The notes: generated by a model not told the origin, from the sequence alone. Shown: positions 32,960-44,528, counted from the stretch's first letter. The stretch is DNA of 64,000 nucleotides from Exophiala sp. HKRS030 (GCA_023897205.1 JAHWDD010000008.1:1240001-1304000); one strand, 5' to 3'. Made by a program: numbers and translations.

Positions 32960-34360
32960 ATGAAAGTCACCTCTGTTGCCTTGACGGCAGCCTCTGCCAC
33001 GGTCGCCCTCGCGCAACCTCACAACCACGGACACCGACACTTCCACAAGCACGAAGCACGCGATGTTTCCACCGTCACCAGCTGGGCTCCTGGTCCTACT
33101 GAATATGCATATATGTTGAATGGACAGCCAATCTCTGCCGAAGAAGTTTGCAGTGGTATTGAAGACAACGAGCTCAAATTTGTGGACGGCCAGGATCCAG
33201 GTGTCTGCTCATCTTCGACCGCCGCTTCAAGCACCTGGATGGCCTGGACCAGCTCGACGACGGCTTCCAGCTCCAGCACGACAAGCGCCGCCAGCGCCGC
33301 CACTACTACCTCTGTCGCCGCGGCAAGCAGCACCCCAGCAGAATTCTGGGCAGCACCTTCTTCCAGCTCTGGCTGGAGTGCTCCTAGTTCCGCTCCTAGT
33401 TCCGCAAGTGGCGGCGGCTGGGGCTCACAGCCTTCTCAAGGTTCTTGGGGTGCTCCCTCATCTGGCGGCTCTGGTGTCAACTCAGACTTCCCAGATGGAA
33501 CACTCTCTTGCTCCGACTTCCCGTCCCAATACGGTGCCGTTCAACTTCCCTACCTGGGTCTTGGTGGCTGGAGTGGTCTGCAAAATCCCAACATCGTTGG
33601 TGGTGTCGTCGGCAAAATAGTTACTGGTATCTCTGGACAATCTTGCACAGAAGGCATGATGTGCTCCTATGCATGCCCGCCAGGCTACCAAAAGTCTCAA
33701 TGGCCTCCCAACCTCCAAGGCTCATCCGGCGAATCGGTTGGTGGTCTCCAGTGCCAGGGTGGAAAGCTACACTTGACCAACTCGGCACTCTCCAGCAAAC
33801 TTTGCATTCCTGGTGTTGGTGGTGTTCAAGCACAAAACAATGCCGGCGGCGTGGTTGCCATCTGCCGAACAGATTATCCTGGTACCGAGTCTGAAACTGT
33901 TCCAGTCGAACTACAACCCGGCGAGACTGAGGCCTTGACCGTTCCTGACGCCTCAACCTACTATACCTGGCAAGGGAAGTCGACCTCGGCACAATATTAC
34001 CTCAACCCTATTGGATACCCAGCTTCGCAAGCTTGCCAGTGGGGATCTCCAGGTACTCCTCTGGGTAACTACGCGCCGATCAACTTTGGCGTTGGAGCCA
34101 AGGATGGCACCACCTGGCTGTCAATCTTCCAAAACTCTCCAACCACCAGCGCTCAATATCAAGGAACCGTGGAGTTGCAAGGCAACCTGTCAGGATCTTG
34201 CAAGTACTCGAATGGACAGTACTGCGGAGCTACTGGATGCAATTCACAGGGTTGCACTGTAAGTTTTTTTACCCGATTTCAAGTCTCATGAATATGTTAC
34301 TAACATGACAACTAGGTCTCGATCATTTCGGGCACTGCAACTTATGTCATTTCCAGCTAG
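32960..34360 (+). CDS. SUN-family cell-wall protein (GH132, Sim1/Sun4/Uth1-like)
   Basis: Two exons, 32960-34258 and 34316-34360; the 57-nt intron has GTAAGT, a TACTAAC-like branch site and AACTAG. 447 residues. Signal peptide 1 to about 18 (VALTAASATVALAQ), then a His-rich mature N-terminus (HNHGHRHFHKH). A Ser/Thr/Ala-rich, probably O-mannosylated linker runs from about 90 to 180. The C-terminal SUN domain starts with FPDGTLSCSDFPSQYGAV, has the Cys pattern QSCTEGMMCSYACPPGYQKSQWP, and closes GCNSQGCTVSIISGTATYVISS, completed by exon 2. SUN proteins act in septation and wall remodelling, and some bind or cut beta-1,3-glucan. The first ATG is chosen because it gives the signal peptide directly. 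Confidence 0.94.
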
Positions 34361-35522
34361 GCTTCTAATGCACGCCGCGACCATTTGTACATGAAACGAT
34401 AACAGTTTGCTTTCGACCTGCATATTACGCCGGCGTTGACGTCAGGTTTCTCATATGTGTTCTTTCCTCGCCTTCCATCGTTGCATGATCGGACCTTTCT
34501 TTTGTCTTCCGGGCCTCTACAGCTTTCGACTTGATTTCAACTATGTCGTTGCTTTTTTTGGGTTCCTCAACCTGCGGTCTGAGGGTTCCGGATGCATCGC
34601 CAAGTCAGCAAAGATCAGGACGAACGGTTGGGCGGGGAAAACTTTTGTTAATATATATGAATGGGAACTTGAGTGGCTTTTTACAACTTTCCGTATCAAT
34701 GCCTCTTTTGACACTTGGTGTGAGATACTGAGAGCTACCTTGAGAGTTGAAAGGAGAAAGGCTTGGATTTGCAGAATTCGAGATATTAAACATGGGATTT
34801 CCAAGTCGGACTGTGGTCTACTCGGGTTAGGTAGTCAATTGACGGGGAAAGTCTTCTTCATTCGTGTTGTATCATGCTGTAGCTGTAGCGTCTTTGTTAA
34901 TCGCAATCACAAGAGGGGTTCCATGCTTTGAATGTTTTGGTTGTTGGTCTGGGTTTTTTTGGTGCACCTAGGTATTGTCGTGGGCGACTATCTACCAAGT
35001 ACTTTCGCGTTTTCAATGCCGCCATACTCGACGGCGAATCTTGACCTCTCCCTTGAACCTACAGTAAAGCCATCTCGATGTTTGACCAGAGTCATAATTA
35101 AGCCACTCTGAGCTGTGGCTGTGCGATTCTGAGCTTGGCTGCAAAGGCGCCTCCCTGATTAACGTGAAGCACAGCCCCGAGCTGCAAAGACTCCCACGAG
35201 TTGACCCCTTAGGTTCTCAGTTTCCGATGTTTCACATGTTCGGGACAAGCCAGTATTTGCAGTCCAGACCGTTTCTGACTGTTGACAATCTCATAACTCC
35301 GGGTTTGAGCTCTTCAAATGTGTGACCGAGGCTGCAGTTTGAACTACTTTTCGATTGCTTTCACGGCTGTACCTGTCTTTCGGCCAATGTTGACTTGTCT
35401 TGAACCCTCGACATGCCGCCACAGCCAGGGGATCAAACAAATGAGACGGAAGAGGAATGCAAATGGGAAGAACCGACACGAGAGGTCGAGGAAGAAGACG
35501 ATAACATGCTGATACACCTGGA
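34361..35522. other. gap downstream of the SUN gene
   Basis: 3' UTR of the SUN gene and unassigned DNA. The plus frame 34455-34931 has no recognisable content. Confidence 0.45.
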
Positions 35523-37144
35523 ATGGGGTCGGCTGAGAAGGGAATTTCAGAGTATCTCGAAAATGAGAGACCTGCCATCGAAGTCATCGTCGCTCGACAC
35601 CTGAACTTGAGATCAAACCAGACGTGCAGAGTCGCAGAAAGATCCCAGTGGCTGGACCAGGGGACGTACAACCTCTGTGTCCCCGTCTTCGTCAGCAACT
35701 GGCGAGCGCGACGGGTACTGCTCAGGTGCCCTTTCCCCCACCGGCTGGGGGGGTCTACACACGACCGCACTCATGGAAGAGAAGATCCGTTGTGAAGCAG
35801 CTTCATTTGCCCATCTGTCACGGAACCACCCTCGCGTTCCCATTCCACACCTGTGGGGCTTTGGGCTCCCAGGCGGTCTGCACGTGAGTCGAAATATCCC
35901 TGTTTTTGATCACCATTGACGTACTCACGGTTGATAGTTTTCACCTCTGGAGCACGCGCCCTGGTACCAGCGAGCCTTGACGTCTCTGAAACATTGCTGG
36001 TCATGGGTCGTCCGAAGACCGTATTTCCGGCCATTCGTCCCCTGTCAAAGTCCTGTCTCGTTGAAGAGCGGCTATTTGGTGATGGAGTTCTTCGAGGAAG
36101 AGCGAGGTCGAATGCTCTCTGCGGTAGAGCGCCCCACCGCAGAACACCGGACAAACCTTTTGCGGAGTTTGGGGAGGATCCTTCTCGACTTGTCGCGCCC
36201 GCTTCCCAAGATAGGCTCCTACACCGTTCACGACTCTGGAGAAGTGAGCCTTAGTAATTGACCATTGACAAGGGGCCTGGCCGTACTCGAAAATGCGGGT
36301 GTCCCGACGCAAATCTCGCGAGAACTACTGTTACTCATCTACCGACTCGTACCTTCTTGACCTTCTAAACTGCCACGATCAGCGATTGATACATCAACCA
36401 AATGCGGCCCGCAGTAAACTCGACTTGGAAGGTCAGGTGGCTACCGTCGTGGCTCTACGGGCTCTGTACTCGAGATTCAGGAATACGCCGTTACAGCGAA
36501 AGGTGCCCATCTTTCAATTCACGGCTTTCCACGAAAGCAACTTTTTCGTGGACGAAAAATATCACATTACGGGTATCGTGGACCTTGAGTGGAGCTGTGT
36601 CTTGCCCATGGAAATGCAACATCCACCCTTCTGGCTCTCTGGACACGAGCTCGACGATCTTGACGGAGACGGGACACCAGAGAACGAACAGAAGTTCGCG
36701 AGGGCCTGCGAAGAATTCCTCCAGATTCTCGAAGAAGAAGATGATGAGGTGGAAATTTTCTCAATTCGCCCTCGTGATTATGCTCAGGCAATGAGAGACT
36801 CTCTTCGGAGAAAACAGCACTGGTACTGGACCGCGGTGAGAATCCCGCCGATCGCGTACAACATATTCATCAACAAAATACAACCTCTTTTTTCGTTTGC
36901 TCACTCGGAAGATGACGCCGGCATGTTCCAGGATGTTGTGGCCAAATACTGGAGAGTCGAAGCCATGGCGTTTTTCGAGCAAAAACGCCTTGAATGGAAC
37001 GACTATCTTCATCAGTTGCGATCCATGCGGAATCTTTCAATCAACATACCGGTCCGAGTCCTTTTTCCTATTTCTTCGATCTGGCTTCATTGCGCGCAGC
37101 TCTGTTCGCTTTGCGTTTGTTCTTGGCCTCGCCGGATGTTTTGA
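35523..37144 (+). pseudogene. APH-type kinase-like gene with at least three lesions
   Basis: The ancestral protein can be followed across frames. The start (MGSAEKGISEYLENE) reaches VLLRCPFPHRLGG, where a run of seven G (35747-35753) shifts the frame; six would keep it. Next comes EEKIRCEAASFAHLSRNHPRVPIPHLWGFGLPGGLH, a normal intron (35885-35938, GTGAGT..GATAG), then FSPLEHAPWYQRALTSL..GYLVMEFFEEERGRMLS..LSRPLPKIGSYTVHDSGEVSLSN. An in-frame TGA (36259-36261) then sits where the family has Arg (RPLTxxL). A second frame change near 36330 leads to YSSTDSYLLDLLNCHDQRLIHQPNAA.., FTAFHESNFFVDEKYHITGIVDLEWSCVLPMEMQHPPFWLSG (catalytic-loop equivalent) and an intact C-terminus. Each lesion is small, so loss is recent. 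Confidence 0.8.
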
Positions 37145-38442
37145 CCAAAAGTTCTTCTGTTCCAGAAGGTTGGGGCTTGTTTTCAAACTTTGGCGGAGCG
37201 GATGGTAAACAGTATGATGTGGAAAGTCCTTTTATAAACCCTCCTCTGAGCTTGCTGACGCGGCGAAGGAGGTATCTGCTGATTGGTGCCATATTTGGCA
37301 CGAATGCTGCGATGCGATGCACTTATCGATGTTTGCTGTGCTCGGTGCCGCGAATCGGTGTAGGCAAGCTGCATGCAGATGAATGGAGCTGACAACACAC
37401 CCATTGCTTCATCTCTGGCCGGGGCATCCCTTCCCATACCAAGATTTTCCCAACCCTGCCGTTCATCACTGCCTCGCAAGACCATGCCAGTACCAGTATT
37501 CAAACTTGAGTTGCAAGATCCAGTGCATCTATGTCGAAAGGAGGTCGGGACCACCATCTAGTAAGCATATCCAGATACTCGCTACTCCGTACGACGTAGA
37601 TATCTTTGGTGATCCTTTCACTTCTTCCTCATTTTGGCCAACTTCAGCCTTCTGAGGCTGCTGCCAACGCATCGTTTAACAGTGTATCACAGCATGGTCA
37701 AGGTTGGTTGCCACAAACAGCAAGACAAATGCTTATGAATCAGTGGTAAGCCAAGCTGCGGAGAATTCCAGCAAACCACTTGAAGAAGAGCAAGATCAAA
37801 TCAAGTTTAGAGCGCCCCAAGTCGCTTGTCTCTGTCCAGCGCGTGCACCAAGAACGTGGCCACAAAGAACTACGAGTGTGGCGATCGGATCATCGAAAAT
37901 GTGAGGTTTACGCGCTGCAAAGAGACGGACCATGCGGGCCACAAGGTCACGGTCGGCCAGGTGGGCTCGAGCAGAGCCGACTCATGAAGCTCCTCTGAAT
38001 TTCGACATGAATATGCTCGAAATCATAGTGTCTAGTATTTCTAACTTTCTGAGAAAGGAAACCAGAAGATTCGACCAGAGTTGAGGATGTTGGAAGCGGA
38101 GGGGAAGGCCCGGCGAGGGAGAAAAGGAGAGGGACTGACGGTACGCAGCGTGTGTAACATTTTGGGTCGTCTCACAGTCACAAAGTGTCTCTCGAGAGGA
38201 AATCTAAAGAGTATCTTGTACACGGATACAGAGTATATGTGCTGATTCTCCACAAACAACAGTTTTTGGAGTGACTTGTCGTGGTACGAGTATTGTAGTC
38301 CCACAGGATGACCGATAGTCCAAGAATGCCCTCACCAGTACCGAGTAAATACTACAGAGCAGTTCGTCCTCATCCGTGGCTACGTCTCCTTCTACAGTCC
38401 TCTGAAGAATTCTTGGCTGCCTGACACACTCTCAGCATCTGA
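37145..38442. other. no supported gene
   Basis: Short frames only. One ACTCCGTA motif at 37584. Confidence 0.45.
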
Positions 38443-38703
38443 TTGGTCAATCTTGCACCGAGGTCCAAATACCCTTCGGAAGGACTTTCACTCAACGCAT
38501 CCCAAGATATTTTTGGAGTCACAACCGCAACACCCAGAATACTTAGGGCGATCATCAAGTCGATGCATCCAACCTTGGTCAAAACGACAGGATACAAGTT
38601 GATCGTCGAGAAGAAGATTCTCGACAGTTTAGGAGAGCATCCGAGGATTGTCAAGTATGCCTTGACGTCTCCAACTGCTGACTTTGGCCCTGAAGGCGCA
38701 TGA
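38443..38703 (+). pseudogene. protein-kinase N-lobe remnant
   Basis: 86-codon frame ending IIKSMHPTLVKTTGYKLIVEKKILDSLGEHPRIVKYALTS. This is a kinase beta-3 lysine (IIK), helix alpha-C with glutamate (VEKKIL) and the following HPRIVKY strand. Then the frame stops, with no hinge, catalytic loop or DFG downstream. It lies tail-to-tail with the kinase-like gene 38791-39768 and may be a broken relative of it. Confidence 0.5.
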
Positions 38704-38790
38704 AAACTTACGGAAATCGCCTCCGGTACGCTTTTGCAGATCCACGGAAGTATGAGCTAGCGCATCAGGTTTGAAGGAAAGCAGGATGAT

Positions 38791-39768
38791 TCATATGAAC
38801 GAGATTTCGAAGCCATTGTTGCTCCATGCTATGCGATACTCTTCCTCCTTCAGCCAGCCTTCTTCCCTTGTCAACCCTTCCAACAACGACAAATCAGGCG
38901 ATGGACTCTCATTCGCTGATAGCTCCAAGTCGCCGGCTGTCTGCGCTCCCAAAGCATCGACGGCCTTCTTCAGCTGCTCGAACGAGGTGAACCGTATCCG
39001 AGACCAGCAAGCCTCGATTACTTCCTGATACATTCTCGCCGAGTCTGAATAGGGATATTTGCCCTTCTGGAGATCTTCTCGAATACGACGGACGTCGGCG
39101 GCACTTTTGGCCTCCCCGAAAACATCAATCCCGGTGGCTAGAAAGTACATACAGTTTGCCACATTGAACAGGTCTTCGAGAAGTTGATATTCAAAATCAT
39201 CGTCGTTTTTTGGAATGGCCGAGCCAAAGTCGAATATCTTGAGCCTATTGTCATGGCCGACACCAACGTTGGATATTGTTACATCTCCATGAAGGTATCC
39301 GAGATCTTCTTCCATGAATGACAAGACACCGATGAGCTCGAGAATCCAGCTTTCACGAAGGCGCTTCGTCGAGTTCTTCCGAGATTCCTCTAATGGATTG
39401 ACTCTTTCGAGGACGATGCAGTCTGGCTTGCTGCTGGACTGAAATCCGGTTACAATGTTTGGGTGAGGATGCTTCGACAGTAATTCATAGATCCGACACT
39501 CTCGCTGGAAACATTCGAAGCTATTCAGAGATAGCCATAGATGATCTTGCTGTTCCTCGACGGTACAGCCATCGCCCACGGGATACTGAAACGGTACTTT
39601 GACCACGGAGCCATCATCAAGTTCATACACTATTCCCTGTGAAGGCCCCGAGCTCAGGCACTTCAGAGAAGTTAGCTTGTAAGGGTTGAACCACGTGTTG
39701 TCAGGCATTGAGAAAGAGGGCCTGCCATCTGAGAAACTGATCAAAGAAGAAGTCAACCTGCGAGACAA
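38791..39768 (-). CDS. compact protein-kinase-like protein
   Basis: Intronless, 325 residues. Kinase elements in order: VVK lysine at 57, alpha-C FQRECRIYELLSKHPHPNIVTGF (87-109), hinge CIVLERV (117-123), catalytic loop LHGDVTISNVGV (HGD at 160-162, N167), and DFG 180-182 in IFDFGSA. The usual HRD Arg is Gly and the APE/activation segment is very short, as in a group of small lineage-specific fungal kinases. The C-lobe is abbreviated but has LEDLFNVANCMYFLATGIDVF. It keeps K, D, N and DFG, so it could be active. Substrate unknown. Neighbouring kinase relics suggest a locally expanded, fast-evolving family. Confidence 0.82.
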   Translation of the reverse strand: MSRRLTSSLISFSDGRPSFSMPDNTWFNPYKLTSLKCLSSGPSQGIVYELDDGSVVKVPFQYPVGDGCTVEEQQDHLWLSLNSFECFQRECRIYELLSKHPHPNIVTGFQSSSKPDCIVLERVNPLEESRKNSTKRLRESWILELIGVLSFMEEDLGYLHGDVTISNVGVGHDNRLKIFDFGSAIPKNDDDFEYQLLEDLFNVANCMYFLATGIDVFGEAKSAADVRRIREDLQKGKYPYSDSARMYQEVIEACWSRIRFTSFEQLKKAVDALGAQTAGDLELSANESPSPDLSLLEGLTREEGWLKEEEYRIAWSNNGFEISFI

Positions 39769-40542
39769 TGAAGGAAGTCTACCATTAGGTGTTCACTCTT
39801 CGGTGTGCAAGGCTGTGAACGCAGGGGGCAGGTATGCCGAGTGGAGTAACTTGACCGTAACTATAGTAACAACGGAGTACTTGTATTGTTTACGTGCTCC
39901 GTAACTAACTAACGGGGTACGGAGAACATCTCCGCAAATCCGGAGTTCACATTTCAACGCACGCAAGGCACAGGGAGATTTCAAGCCGAATTTGGCGGTC
40001 ATGTGGACAGTACAAGATAAGAGCCCTGCCTTCTCCTAAGAAAAGCACAATGTGTAGGTATTGGTGGACTGTACCCCCGTACTCTGCTGCGCCTTCGCTT
40101 AGACAGCACCAATCCATTCAACTAGTCCTTAAAAGATCTAGCATGCTAGAACTCATCGCAGCTAGGCAGGTCGGGCGATGCTCATTACTTTTCTTTTTTA
40201 ACTCTCTTGGCGGTTGTAAATGCTTCGTTTTATTGTTGAAGCTGAGGCAGTGACCACTTCCCGTGCCGTTTTGTAGCATTTAGAGCCAAACTTGTGGCTG
40301 CCACCTCGTATTTACAATGCTACTATTGAATCAATGATGCCCCCCCATGCCACGACTTCGCATGGCCCTTCCGTCTTCGTGAATTCTAGCCGATGTTGTT
40401 TCCTCATGCCTGGGTAGGTACTTATTGCTACTTATCTCGACCACAGGACACTCTTTTCCATCTTTACAGACTCCCGTGTCTTCGTGTCTTCGATTGCACT
40501 TCTTGCACGGTTCCATCTCAAGCCTCACTCCGATAAATCAAG
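39769..40542. other. divergent promoter region
   Basis: Lies between the kinase-like gene (-) and the monooxygenase gene (+). No gene seen. A short direct CTTCGTGTCTTCG repeat lies in the monooxygenase leader. Confidence 0.5.
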
Positions 40543-41817
40543 ATGTCGAATTCAACGCCAGACGTCGCCATAATCGGTGCCGGCTTGGGCGGGCTTGCCC
40601 TCGCACTGTCCCTACACGCCCACAATATCCCCTGTACTCTCTACGAGACCCGACCGGCACCTTCGGCCGATGCGTCCAAGCAGATCTCCTACTTCACCCC
40701 GAATGGCGATGGAGGCTACCTCGCTCTTGCGCCCAATGCCTTGCGTGTGCTTGACCGACTCGGAGCGTATGAGGGTGTTCGAGATGGAGGCTTCAACTAC
40801 GACGAGATACACATGCAGAGTGCTCGGAGTATGAAACTGATTGGGACCGTGAGAAGCCACGCAGAAGGCAAGGAAGGCTATCGGAGCGTGAGGGTAGGTC
40901 GGGGCTTGGTGAGAAGGATCCTGCTTGACAAGGCCGAGGAGCGCGGCGTGAAGATTGTATTTGGGGCAAAGCTGGTTGATCTGAAAGAAACAAAGGACGG
41001 TGTCGACTTACAATTTGGCGATGAAACGTTGGTGACGGCCACGTTGGTCGTCGGTGCCGACGGCATGCATTCCAAAGTGCGTGATGCCGTCGAGCCAGGC
41101 GCGACACCCAGGTATTCCGGTCAAACTGGCGTTGGCGGCCCTGTCTCCACGAAGCAACTCGGCGAACTGAAGGATGGACTGCACATGCCTTGTATGTTGC
41201 TAGGCCGAGGTAACTCGTTTGCCTTTATGCCCTGCACGAACGATGGTGGTACGGTTTCTGTCTTTGCCACGATGCAGATCCCCGATCGAAGTCGCGAAGA
41301 GTGGGCTACGTTCATGCACGACAAGGTGACGTTGAAGAAGTTGCTCACCGACAGACACTCTAAAGGAACCGAATGGCCGCCGGCGGTGGTCAAGGCATGC
41401 CAGGAAATCGACCAAAACCAAATATCCGCTTGGCCAACCTACAGGCTACCTCCTTTGAGCAAGTACACATCGGGAGGTGGAAGGGTGGTCATCATCGGAG
41501 ATGCCGCACACGGTATCCCCCCTCATGCCGGCCAAGGAGCAGGTATGGCCTTTGAAGACGCCGCCACCCTCGCCGACAAGATAGCTGCCGGCCGCGACGG
41601 CGGTCTCGAACCTTTGCTGGCGGAATGGCAGGGACACCGAATGGAACGCATCAAGCGCGTGATTGATCTGACGGCTCAATCAGGTGCAGCTCGTCGAGCA
41701 TCACCCACCGTCTTTCACCAGGTCATCAAGGAATGGCTCATGGCTGCTTATCTTTGGTGGAACGATGGGGCCTCGGGCATGGACTGGCTCTATGGCTACG
41801 ACACCAAGGCTCTTTGA
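40543..41817 (+). CDS. class A FAD-dependent monooxygenase (salicylate-hydroxylase-like)
   Basis: Intronless, 424 residues. The N-terminal Rossmann motif AIIGAGLGGLALA (GxGxxG at 12-17) binds the ADP part of FAD. The middle VVGADGMHSKVRDAV is the DG motif. Near residue 310, RVVIIGDAAHGIPPHAGQGAGMAFEDA is the GD motif contacting the FAD ribityl chain and marks aromatic hydroxylases. Such enzymes use NAD(P)H and O2 to hydroxylate aromatic or polyketide substrates in the cytosol; the exact substrate cannot be read here. The C-terminus lacks an obvious peroxisome signal or membrane anchor. No catabolic or biosynthetic partner lies immediately beside it. Confidence 0.93.
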   Translation: MSNSTPDVAIIGAGLGGLALALSLHAHNIPCTLYETRPAPSADASKQISYFTPNGDGGYLALAPNALRVLDRLGAYEGVRDGGFNYDEIHMQSARSMKLIGTVRSHAEGKEGYRSVRVGRGLVRRILLDKAEERGVKIVFGAKLVDLKETKDGVDLQFGDETLVTATLVVGADGMHSKVRDAVEPGATPRYSGQTGVGGPVSTKQLGELKDGLHMPCMLLGRGNSFAFMPCTNDGGTVSVFATMQIPDRSREEWATFMHDKVTLKKLLTDRHSKGTEWPPAVVKACQEIDQNQISAWPTYRLPPLSKYTSGGGRVVIIGDAAHGIPPHAGQGAGMAFEDAATLADKIAAGRDGGLEPLLAEWQGHRMERIKRVIDLTAQSGAARRASPTVFHQVIKEWLMAAYLWWNDGASGMDWLYGYDTKAL

Positions 41818-42689
41818 TCAAGGCCTGCCGACCATCCCTGGTTTTCCACTGCTCAGGTCGTTGCTTGACTGCTGGTGTATTACTACTGCTGGTTCCCTTG
41901 CTGGTCGATTAGCGATGCTTATTACATACTGATGTTCAATGACACGTCACGTCGTTACTTTACATTTTCTCAGTCGTTACTTTACATTTTCTGCTGTGTC
42001 GCCAAGTTCATGCTTCATCACACACCACACGAAGAGTATATACCATCGTCGTCACATGGGCCTTTATTTTACACCATCTATTGTACACAGGCAACGGTGC
42101 TGGTCATGGCTCGGATCATATGCGGCTGTTGGTGTGAAAATTCGACGTGCTCACGCGCGCATGTCGACCCGCGTCTGACGTTTGTCGCGGCTCGTGGTGG
42201 GATGTGTGGATGACGTTGCGAGGACGGTGAGGTTCACGGAGAGGGATAGAGACGGGGTGGGCTCGAGGACGGTGGATCTGGAGGCGGTTGATGTTGACGA
42301 ACCCTTCCTCCAGACGGCTCAGCCACCCTGCCGAGGGCACGACGACAAAAGGAACGACTACACAGCCCACCAGGTGAACCAGAAAGCATTAGAAGATACT
42401 CGAGTGGCAACAGGCCGAGGTTGACCTGAGAGTACATATTCTGCAAGACACTCCATAACCACTTGATCGTCTCTGACGGCCGGCTCTGTCGGGATCAGTG
42501 TCACCTAGTACCTTCCGCGGCCGGTCTAGCTTGCCTCCGAGGTCTGCCATCTTCAATTGGGCGGTGTGAAGGTGTATTAGATTGCACATGGTTTGCAACT
42601 GTCGTTGGCTGCCGAGAGATCGTATGCTCGTCACCGTGACGCCCGGTTGAGCAGGGCGCCGCCGTGGGTGGCATAGCAGCCTGCCTTGA
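41818..42689. other. 3' flank of the monooxygenase with a tandem repeat
   Basis: Convergent with the DUF7924 gene. It holds a near-perfect 22-bp tandem duplication (41951-41992) and no supported gene. Confidence 0.5.
41951..41992 (+). repeat. 22-bp tandem duplication
   Basis: GTCGTTACTTTACATTTTCT followed by CA at 41951-41972, then the same 20 bases at 41973-41992. Probably in the 3' UTR of the monooxygenase transcript. Confidence 0.92.
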
Positions 42690-44168
42690 TTACTCCACAG
42701 TGGCATGTCTCGTGCATTTGGCAGTCGTTTGCTCGGCAACGACTTCATCGACAACGACTTCATCGGGAGAAGTATCAGACTCGTCTTCTTGGAGCACCGA
42801 CAAGGACGTACGGCTGTTTGTGAACGCGGTGGACGGAGGATCCGCAGGTGCGCGTCGGGCTATCTGATTTGCGAGATCGATGAAACCGTCTCGATCGGTT
42901 TTGGCCCGATCCCGGATATGGCGGAATCCGGCTGCCCCTCTTCTGAAAGTATCGATGTCGCTGGTCATGTCAAATCCCTTGAGCTGTGTCATATGACACT
43001 CGGGTGATTCTCCAGGGGCTTTGGGCGCAGTCAGATGGTGACCATATAGTTTCAATGTACTCGTCCCTTGATGGTAAGTGGCTGAGTAACTGTAGGCGTT
43101 GCCGTCGTATTCTGCTTCCACCGACTTGTAATTCTGTAGATAGTGCATTGCTCTGGCGCCGATCGCCCCATTGTGACAGGCTTGTCGCTTCGCGACGTCG
43201 GCACGACCACCCTCACTCTTTCCCTCGAGGAAAAAGTTTGGCACCGCCGGTAGAGAGGTGTTGGTACTTGGGACAATCTGCTCTCCGAGGTCGCGGCGTA
43301 CACACCGATCGATTTGTTGAGGATAAGCGCCGTCATACAAGTCAGGTCGGGGTTCGGGTAGGTCGTCGGCGAGCGGCTTCAGGTGGTTGAATTGACGGTC
43401 GGCCGCGTAATAATGGTTTCTCCTCGATTCACCAGCAATGGTGGACATGATCTCGGCCCGTACAGTCGCTTCGTCGCCTGCTCTGTTACAAAGTCTTGTA
43501 AACATTGTAAAGTCCTCGCTACCGAACCGCGAAGAAGACAAGGAAGCTCGAGGCTTGGTCATAGCGTTTCTGATATCTTGGGCATTATTGGGTCGCGAAT
43601 TCTCATCACGAGGATAGATACCGGCGTCGATCAAGTTCTGCCCGAAATTGGGATCGTAAGAGGACTTGGTCTTCTTGCGGCTTGCACCACTGCCACTTGA
43701 TGCCGATGCACGCTTTCGGCTGGAACTGGATCCACTCATGGTGTCGTCCCCGTCCGTCAGAATGGCAAACTACCAGAGCGGTCCATTAGTCTGGGGTTCG
43801 AATGTAGGCACACGAACACAACTCACCCCTCGAAGATGGGTTAGGTTAGGTCCGCCGTGTCGTGCGAATCGCTTCACGCTTTTGGTCCCTGGGCCCGATG
43901 AGGAGTCGATGCTGGAACACAGCGTCGACAGTAGTTGTCGGGCTCTGGAAGCCCGGCGGTCGAACTCCCTCAATGCTCCTCGAGTCAGATGGACCTTAGA
44001 GAGTCTGTTCCAGAAGCTGGGGGTACGGTGGCCGCCAACGACTCCCGCTTCTAATGTGCGTTTCTTTCTTTTCGCCGACGGCGGGTCCTCAGGCGAGTCG
44101 TTCGATCGAGGTTCGCTAGAGTATCGTCGCCGCTTCTTCGACGGAGGGTTGTCGTGGACGGCGCACAT
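42690..44168 (-). CDS. DUF7924-family protein
   Basis: Two exons, 43827-44168 and 42690-43769; the 57-nt intron (GTGAGT..GGTAG) joins THLRG to FAILTDGDDTMSG. 473 residues. The N-terminus, PPSKKRRRYSSE..PPSAKRKKR, is basic and probably nuclear-targeting. Next, SFWNRLSKVHLTRGALREFDRR and RFARHGGPNLTHLRG are typical first blocks of this fungal family. The core has NFFLEGKSEGGRADVAKRQACHNGAIGARAMHYLQNY and YSYSATYHQGTSTLKLYGHHLT.. ECHMTQLKGFDMTSDIDTFRRGAAGFRHIRDRA. The FLEgK..A..QA segment and strand order recall PD-(D/E)xK nuclease-like folds, but that is inference. Function unknown. The start at 44168 is chosen because family members begin shortly before the KKRR block; 44309 is the alternative. 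Confidence 0.82.
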
Positions 44169-44528
44169 GGTGCGTGAAATGGGACGGTTGAGGAAGAGGG
44201 TGAGGAAAAAGTCGGCCGCGATGGCCGGAGGTAGGGGTCGTGTTTCGACTGCAGACCGTGTCCCAGACGGCGCTTTGAAGCATCCATCAATTGGCCGATG
44301 TCCGAGCATTCAGCGCCCGGAAGTTTCATGTGGTGGGAGTGGTTGCAAGCATGATTGGATACGAGGCGCGCGATATCAGGCTGCGAAGTCGTCTGGCGTA
44401 GGAACAGCCATCGAGGGTCAAAGCCGGGGTCCATTGGAGAGGAAGGTTAGCCGAGTAAGGCGTCACTTTTGGTTGTGAGGTCGAGTGTACGGAAAACATG
44501 TTGTAGTTTCTCTGATGCTCACCCTGCA

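Noticed and set aside
43666..44478. Long plus-strand ORF (270 codons)
   Set aside because: It lies antisense to exon 1 of the DUF7924 gene, whose minus-strand translation shows family blocks and a proper splice junction. The plus translation has no recognisable domain.
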